Source of the DNA: Candidatus Zixiibacteriota bacterium
Lineage (GTDB): Bacteria; Zixibacteria; MSB-5A5; JAUVRN01
Reading direction: 5' to 3'
Length of the DNA: 9,544 nt
Assembly (NCBI GenBank): GCA_030597645.1
Contig: JAUVRN010000043.1
Span: 1 to 9,544, forward strand
Part shown: in pieces, positions 6,590 to 9,544 of the stretch
Position numbering within the stretch: the first letter of the stretch is position 1
Layout: the number at the start of each line of letters is the position of its first letter
Notes under the pieces: model-generated
What the model was told of the DNA's origin: nothing
Databases searched by the model: none
What the model saw: only the letters and a program-made list of their open reading frames with translations
Program-made: the position numbers and the translations under genes

Positions 6590-6595
6590 ATTATA
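6590..6595 (-). promoter_or_regulatory. Probable -10 box of the alr promoter
   Basis: The minus strand carries a perfect TATAAT here, about 39 bases before the alr ATG. It lies just beyond the terminator of the preceding gene, where a new promoter would be expected. The hexamer 17 bases upstream (CGGTAC) is a poor -35 match, so activity may be weak or need an activator. A 10-base palindrome, GCGGTACCGC (6610-6619), lies over the -35 position and could be a protein-binding site. Confidence 0.5.
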
Positions 6596-6619
6596 CCCGG
6601 AGCACCCGCGCGGTACCGC

Positions 6620-6645
6620 AAAAAAGGGCCGCCGATCGGCGGCCC
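6620..6645 (-). terminator. Rho-independent terminator of the transketolase-aminotransferase unit
   Basis: On the minus strand a perfect 20-base palindrome (6645-6626, half-site GGGCCGCCGA) is followed directly by six T residues (6625-6620). Allowing a four-base loop, the stem has eight GC pairs. It begins about 20 bases after the aminotransferase stop at 6665. Orientation and T-run fit termination of leftward transcription; the plus strand has only A residues before the stem and no T-run after it. Confidence 0.93.
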
Positions 6646-6664
6646 CCATCCGGGATGTGGACAG

Positions 6665-7861
6665 TTACAGGCTGGCCAGCCCTTTGCGAATGCGCTCCAC
6701 GCCCTCACGCAGGACGTCGTCGGACGCCGCGTACGAGAGGCGCAGATACCCCTCGCCGTCGGATCCGAACGCCGTGCCGCCCAGTGTGGCCACTTTGGCG
6801 TTCTGCAGCAGGTGATCGGCGATCTCCTTGGCCGGGCGCCCAACCGACTTGACATTGGGGAAGACGTAGAAGGCACCGGCCGGCTTGAGGCAGGACACGC
6901 CTTCGATGTCGTTGAGCAGATCCACCACCAGGTCGCGCCGGCGCTTGAAGGTGGCAACCATTTCCTCGACCGGGCTCTGGTCGCCCTGTAGCGCTTCGAG
7001 CAGCGCCCGCTGCGAGAACGAGGCAGTGCACGAGTTGGAGTTGGTTTGCAGTCGCGCCACGCGCACGGCGAGTTCGGTCGGCATCACGCCGTATCCCAGC
7101 CGCCAGCCGGTCATGGCGTATGTCTTGGACATGCCGTCGAGGATGATGGTCAGTTCGTCCATACCCGGATACGACCAGATGGATCGGAACTCGCCGTCGT
7201 ATATGATGCGATTGTAGATCTCGTCGGCGAGGACTGCGATGTGACGCTCCGCGCAGATGGAGGCGATGGCCTCCATATCATCGGGTGTCAGCACCGAACC
7301 TGTGGGATTCTGCGGTGAATTGATGATGATCAGGCGCGTTTTGTCCGTGACCAGATCCCGGAGTTCGTTGGTGTCGAGACGGAACTGGTTTTCCTCGCGC
7401 AGCGTGATCGGCACCCGCTTGGCTCCGACGAAGTCGATCAACGACTCGTAGATGGGGAAACCAGGATTGGGATAGATTACCTCGTCACCCGGGTCCACCA
7501 GCGCGAAGATCGTGAAGAACATGATAGGTTTGGCGCCCGGACAGATCACCACGTGGTCGCCGGTGACCTTGATGCCGCGACGCCTGGCCGTATCCGCCGC
7601 CACCGCTTCGCGGACGTCCTGCATTCCCGCAGATGGATTGTAGTGTGTCCAGCCTTCCTGTAATGCCTTGACGCCTGCGTCGACGATGTTCCTGGGTGTG
7701 TCGAAGTCGGGTTCGCCGATCTCCAGGTGCACGACGTGGTGCCCCTTGGCTTCGAGTGCCTTGGCCGCGGCCAGAACTTCGAACGCGGATTCGGTGCCCA
7801 GGCGCGCCATGCGTTCGGCCGGCGCTACGCCTCGTCCCGTGGTTTGCATACTCGTACTCAT
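6665..7861 (-). CDS. Class I PLP-dependent aminotransferase
   Basis: This 398-residue cytoplasmic enzyme of the AspC-like fold-type I family transfers an amino group between an amino acid and a 2-oxoacid. Visible landmarks are LEIGEPDFDTP (46-56), N185 in NSPQNPTG, D213 and Y216 in ADEIYNR, the Schiff-base lysine K246 in DGMSKTYAMTGWRLGYG, R254 in the same block, and carboxylate-binding R374 in GYLRLSYA. Length is standard. Substrate cannot be told from sequence: aspartate, aromatic and alanine aminotransferases share these features. The ATG at 7861 has AGGGGG six bases upstream; an in-frame ATG at codon 5 is less likely. It starts 19 bases after the transketolase C-subunit stop and is followed by a terminator, so it is the last gene of that unit. 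A link to aromatic amino acid synthesis through erythrose 4-phosphate would be speculation. Confidence 0.92.
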   Translation of the reverse strand: MSTSMQTTGRGVAPAERMARLGTESAFEVLAAAKALEAKGHHVVHLEIGEPDFDTPRNIVDAGVKALQEGWTHYNPSAGMQDVREAVAADTARRRGIKVTGDHVVICPGAKPIMFFTIFALVDPGDEVIYPNPGFPIYESLIDFVGAKRVPITLREENQFRLDTNELRDLVTDKTRLIIINSPQNPTGSVLTPDDMEAIASICAERHIAVLADEIYNRIIYDGEFRSIWSYPGMDELTIILDGMSKTYAMTGWRLGYGVMPTELAVRVARLQTNSNSCTASFSQRALLEALQGDQSPVEEMVATFKRRRDLVVDLLNDIEGVSCLKPAGAFYVFPNVKSVGRPAKEIADHLLQNAKVATLGGTAFGSDGEGYLRLSYAASDDVLREGVERIRKGLASL

Positions 7862-7880
7862 ATTCAGCCCCCTGCAGCCC

Positions 7881-8852
7881 TCAGGCTGCCCTGGCGCCGC
7901 GCTTGCGGGCCAGTACCGCGTGTGCTTTCTCTACAATATTAACGGACTTGAGTCCGAATGCCGCCATCAATTCGTCCGGCTTGCCGGACTGTCCAAAACG
8001 ATCGTCCATCGCGACCATTTCCACGGGAACCGGATGACGGCGTGCCGCCGATTCGGCCACCGCACCACCGAGGCCGCCATGGATCTGATGTTCCTCGGCC
8101 GTGACGAAGGCTCCCGTCTCTACGGCCGCCTTTTCGATCAGATCTCCGTCCAGCGGCTTGAGCGTGTGCATGTTGATCACGCGTGCTTCAATGCCTTCCT
8201 TCTTGAGTTCTTCGTGCGCCACCAGCGCCTCGTAGACCATCACCCCGCAGGCGATGATGGTGAGATCGCCCCCGTCACGGTACACCGTGCCCTTGCCCAG
8301 TTCGAACGGGGTGTCGGCCTCGGTCACCACGGGTACGTTCTCGCGGCCGAAGCGGATGTACACGGGGCCGAATACATCGGCCGCCGCGATCGTAGCCTTG
8401 CGCGCCTCGTGAAAGTCGGTGGGCACGATCATGCGCATGTTGGGCATGGCACGCATGATGGAGATCTCTTCCATGGCCTGGTGCGTGGCGCCGTCCGGCC
8501 CCACCGAGATGCCCCCGTGGGCACCGCCGATCTTGACGTTGAGATTGCCGTAACAGAGGGTAACCCGGATCTGATCCAGCGCACGACAGGACGCAAAGGC
8601 ACCGTAGGTCGAGAGAAACGGGATCTTGCCCACCAGCGAAAGACCCGCGGCTACGGTCATCATGTTCTGCTCGGCAATACCCACCTGGATAAAACGCTCG
8701 GGGAACTGTTCGGCGAAGAAACTCACCATGGTGCTGTCGGTGAGGTCGCCGACCAGGACCACGACATCTTCGTTGCGTTGTCCCAGGTCGGTCAGCCCGC
8801 GGCCGAAGCCTTCGCGGGTCTTCTTCATCTCCGGTTTGGCGAGGTCTATCAT
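7881..8852 (-). CDS. Transketolase, C-terminal subunit
   Basis: This 323-residue protein corresponds to the pyrimidine-binding and C-terminal domains of transketolase, encoded apart from the TPP pyrophosphate domain. Transketolase moves two-carbon units between sugar phosphates in the non-oxidative pentose phosphate pathway. The essential TPP-activating glutamate is E61 in QVGIAEQNMM. Other family marks are D36 in LVGDLTDS, KIGGAHGGISVGPDGATHQ (107-125, with H124), RFGRENVP (167-174) and the C-terminal EEHQIHGGLGGAVAE (253-267). The related DXS and pyruvate dehydrogenase beta proteins are less likely because of the GPDGATHQ block and the paired N-terminal gene. It starts four bases after the stop of that gene, so the subunits should be made together as a heteromer. 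A GGAG 13 bases before the ATG is rather distant, which suggests translational coupling. Confidence 0.93.
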   Translation of the reverse strand: MIDLAKPEMKKTREGFGRGLTDLGQRNEDVVVLVGDLTDSTMVSFFAEQFPERFIQVGIAEQNMMTVAAGLSLVGKIPFLSTYGAFASCRALDQIRVTLCYGNLNVKIGGAHGGISVGPDGATHQAMEEISIMRAMPNMRMIVPTDFHEARKATIAAADVFGPVYIRFGRENVPVVTEADTPFELGKGTVYRDGGDLTIIACGVMVYEALVAHEELKKEGIEARVINMHTLKPLDGDLIEKAAVETGAFVTAEEHQIHGGLGGAVAESAARRHPVPVEMVAMDDRFGQSGKPDELMAAFGLKSVNIVEKAHAVLARKRGARAA

Positions 8853-8856
8853 GGTG

Positions 8857-9544
8857 TCAGGTCGTCTCCAGGTACCGGCGCCAGTCTTCTTCGGTCGTTC
8901 CCAGGTCGGAGAGCGCCTGCACTACCTGGTCGCCTTTGGGCGGTTTGCCGTGCCACTCGGCCAGGTCTTCCATGTAGCGGACGCCCTTGCCCATGACCGT
9001 GTGAAAGAGCATGACCGTCGGTCGACCCGAGTCGTACAGCGCGCGCACCTCGGCAAAGGCCGCGACCACGTCGGCCATCTTGTGGCCGTCGCACTCCACC
9101 ACGTTCCAGTTGAACGCACGGTATTTGTCTGCCAGTGGAGCGATGCCCATGACGTCGGTCACGTCGCCGTCGATCTGCTTGCGATTGTAGTCGAGTAGCT
9201 GAACGAGGTTGTCGAGTTTGTAGTGTGCGGCGAACATGGCGGCTTCCCACACCGATCCTTCTTGCTGCTCCCCGTCGCCTTCAAACGACCAGACGCGGCG
9301 CGGATGCCCGTCCATCTTCGACCCGTAGGCGATGCCGCAGGCCACGGAGATGCCCTGGCCCAGCGATCCCGTCGACACCGCGACACCCGGTGTGTCGAGA
9401 TGGTGAGGGTGTCCCGGGAGATGGGCGTCGAACTTGCGAAACTTCAGCAGGTCGCGCCGGGGATAAAAACCTTTCTCCGCCAGGAGCGCGTAGTGTACGG
9501 GCGTGCAGTGCCCCACCGACCAGACCACGTAGTCACGATCGGCC
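8857..9544 (-). CDS. Transketolase, N-terminal (TPP-binding) subunit, 5' end missing
   Basis: The last 228 residues and the stop of a split transketolase N-subunit are present; the frame runs off the right edge, so the true start is outside the window. A GTG at 9528 is in frame but internal: the sequence before it (ADRDY) continues the conserved DRD-x-x-x-SxGH block. The TPP motif is GDGEQQEGSVWEAAMFAAHY, with the downstream DYNRKQIDG completing GDG...N. GSLGQGISVACGIAYG is the conserved glycine-rich segment before it. The usual SKGH is SVGH here; the His is kept. Full-length members of this type are about 270-280 residues, so about 45 are probably missing. It provides the pyrophosphate and Mg site and pairs with the C-subunit encoded four bases downstream. 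Confidence 0.93.
   Translation of the reverse strand, partial: ADRDYVVWSVGHCTPVHYALLAEKGFYPRRDLLKFRKFDAHLPGHPHHLDTPGVAVSTGSLGQGISVACGIAYGSKMDGHPRRVWSFEGDGEQQEGSVWEAAMFAAHYKLDNLVQLLDYNRKQIDGDVTDVMGIAPLADKYRAFNWNVVECDGHKMADVVAAFAEVRALYDSGRPTVMLFHTVMGKGVRYMEDLAEWHGKPPKGDQVVQALSDLGTTEEDWRRYLETT

Noticed and set aside
7668..8996. Long plus-strand open frame (442 codons) spanning the aminotransferase and transketolase genes.
   Set aside because: It crosses two conserved minus-strand genes and the junction to a third, with a His/Arg/Gly-rich composition typical of antisense shadows.
1..9544. tRNA, rRNA, CRISPR array, insertion sequence, riboswitch.
   Set aside because: Reading through the window showed no spaced direct repeats, terminal inverted repeats, transposase motifs or recognisable structured RNA; almost all space is taken by the listed genes.

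Overview
The window looks like chromosomal DNA from a GC-rich, probably Gram-negative bacterium. The evidence for an outer membrane is indirect: a signal-peptide-bearing beta-barrel-like protein and a secreted Amidase_3 cell-wall hydrolase. Almost every gene is on the minus strand, genes are closely packed, and GTG and TTG starts are used. The phylum cannot be fixed from this stretch; a little-cultured GC-rich lineage of the FCB/Gemmatimonadota kind is a guess only.

Layout from the right edge leftwards, which is the direction of transcription of the main strand. (1) 9544-6665: a split transketolase (N-terminal TPP subunit, cut by the window edge, then C-terminal subunit) followed by a class I PLP aminotransferase. 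The three genes are spaced by 4 and 19 bases, and the unit ends in a textbook rho-independent terminator at 6620-6645. (2) 6551-5337: alanine racemase (alr), apparently a new transcription unit with a consensus TATAAT just after that terminator. (3) 5242-1372: three tightly coupled genes, a C39-like papain-fold peptidase, an enolase-superfamily dipeptide epimerase of the L-Ala-D/L-Glu type, and an exported multidomain N-acetylmuramoyl-L-alanine amidase. Both junctions are identical 4-base GTGA start/stop overlaps. (4) 1297-395: a 300-codon outer-membrane-type protein gene with a good ribosome binding site and signal peptide, interrupted by an in-frame TGA at codon 31. (5) 76-384, plus strand: a HigA-family antitoxin with no HigB toxin visible immediately upstream, converging on the broken gene with a 10-base gap.

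The most coherent theme is peptidoglycan turnover. The amidase would cut the MurNAc-L-Ala bond and free stem peptides. The C39-like peptidase could trim them to L-Ala-D-Glu. The epimerase would convert L-Ala-D-Glu to L-Ala-L-Glu for catabolism. The neighbouring racemase handles L/D-Ala. This resembles the logic of the Bacillus ykf and E. coli ycj murein-peptide salvage loci, with a C39-like enzyme where Bacillus has the NlpC/P60 enzyme YkfC. The individual family calls are strong; the pathway reading is inference. The left end (HigA plus a broken gene) has a more accessory character.
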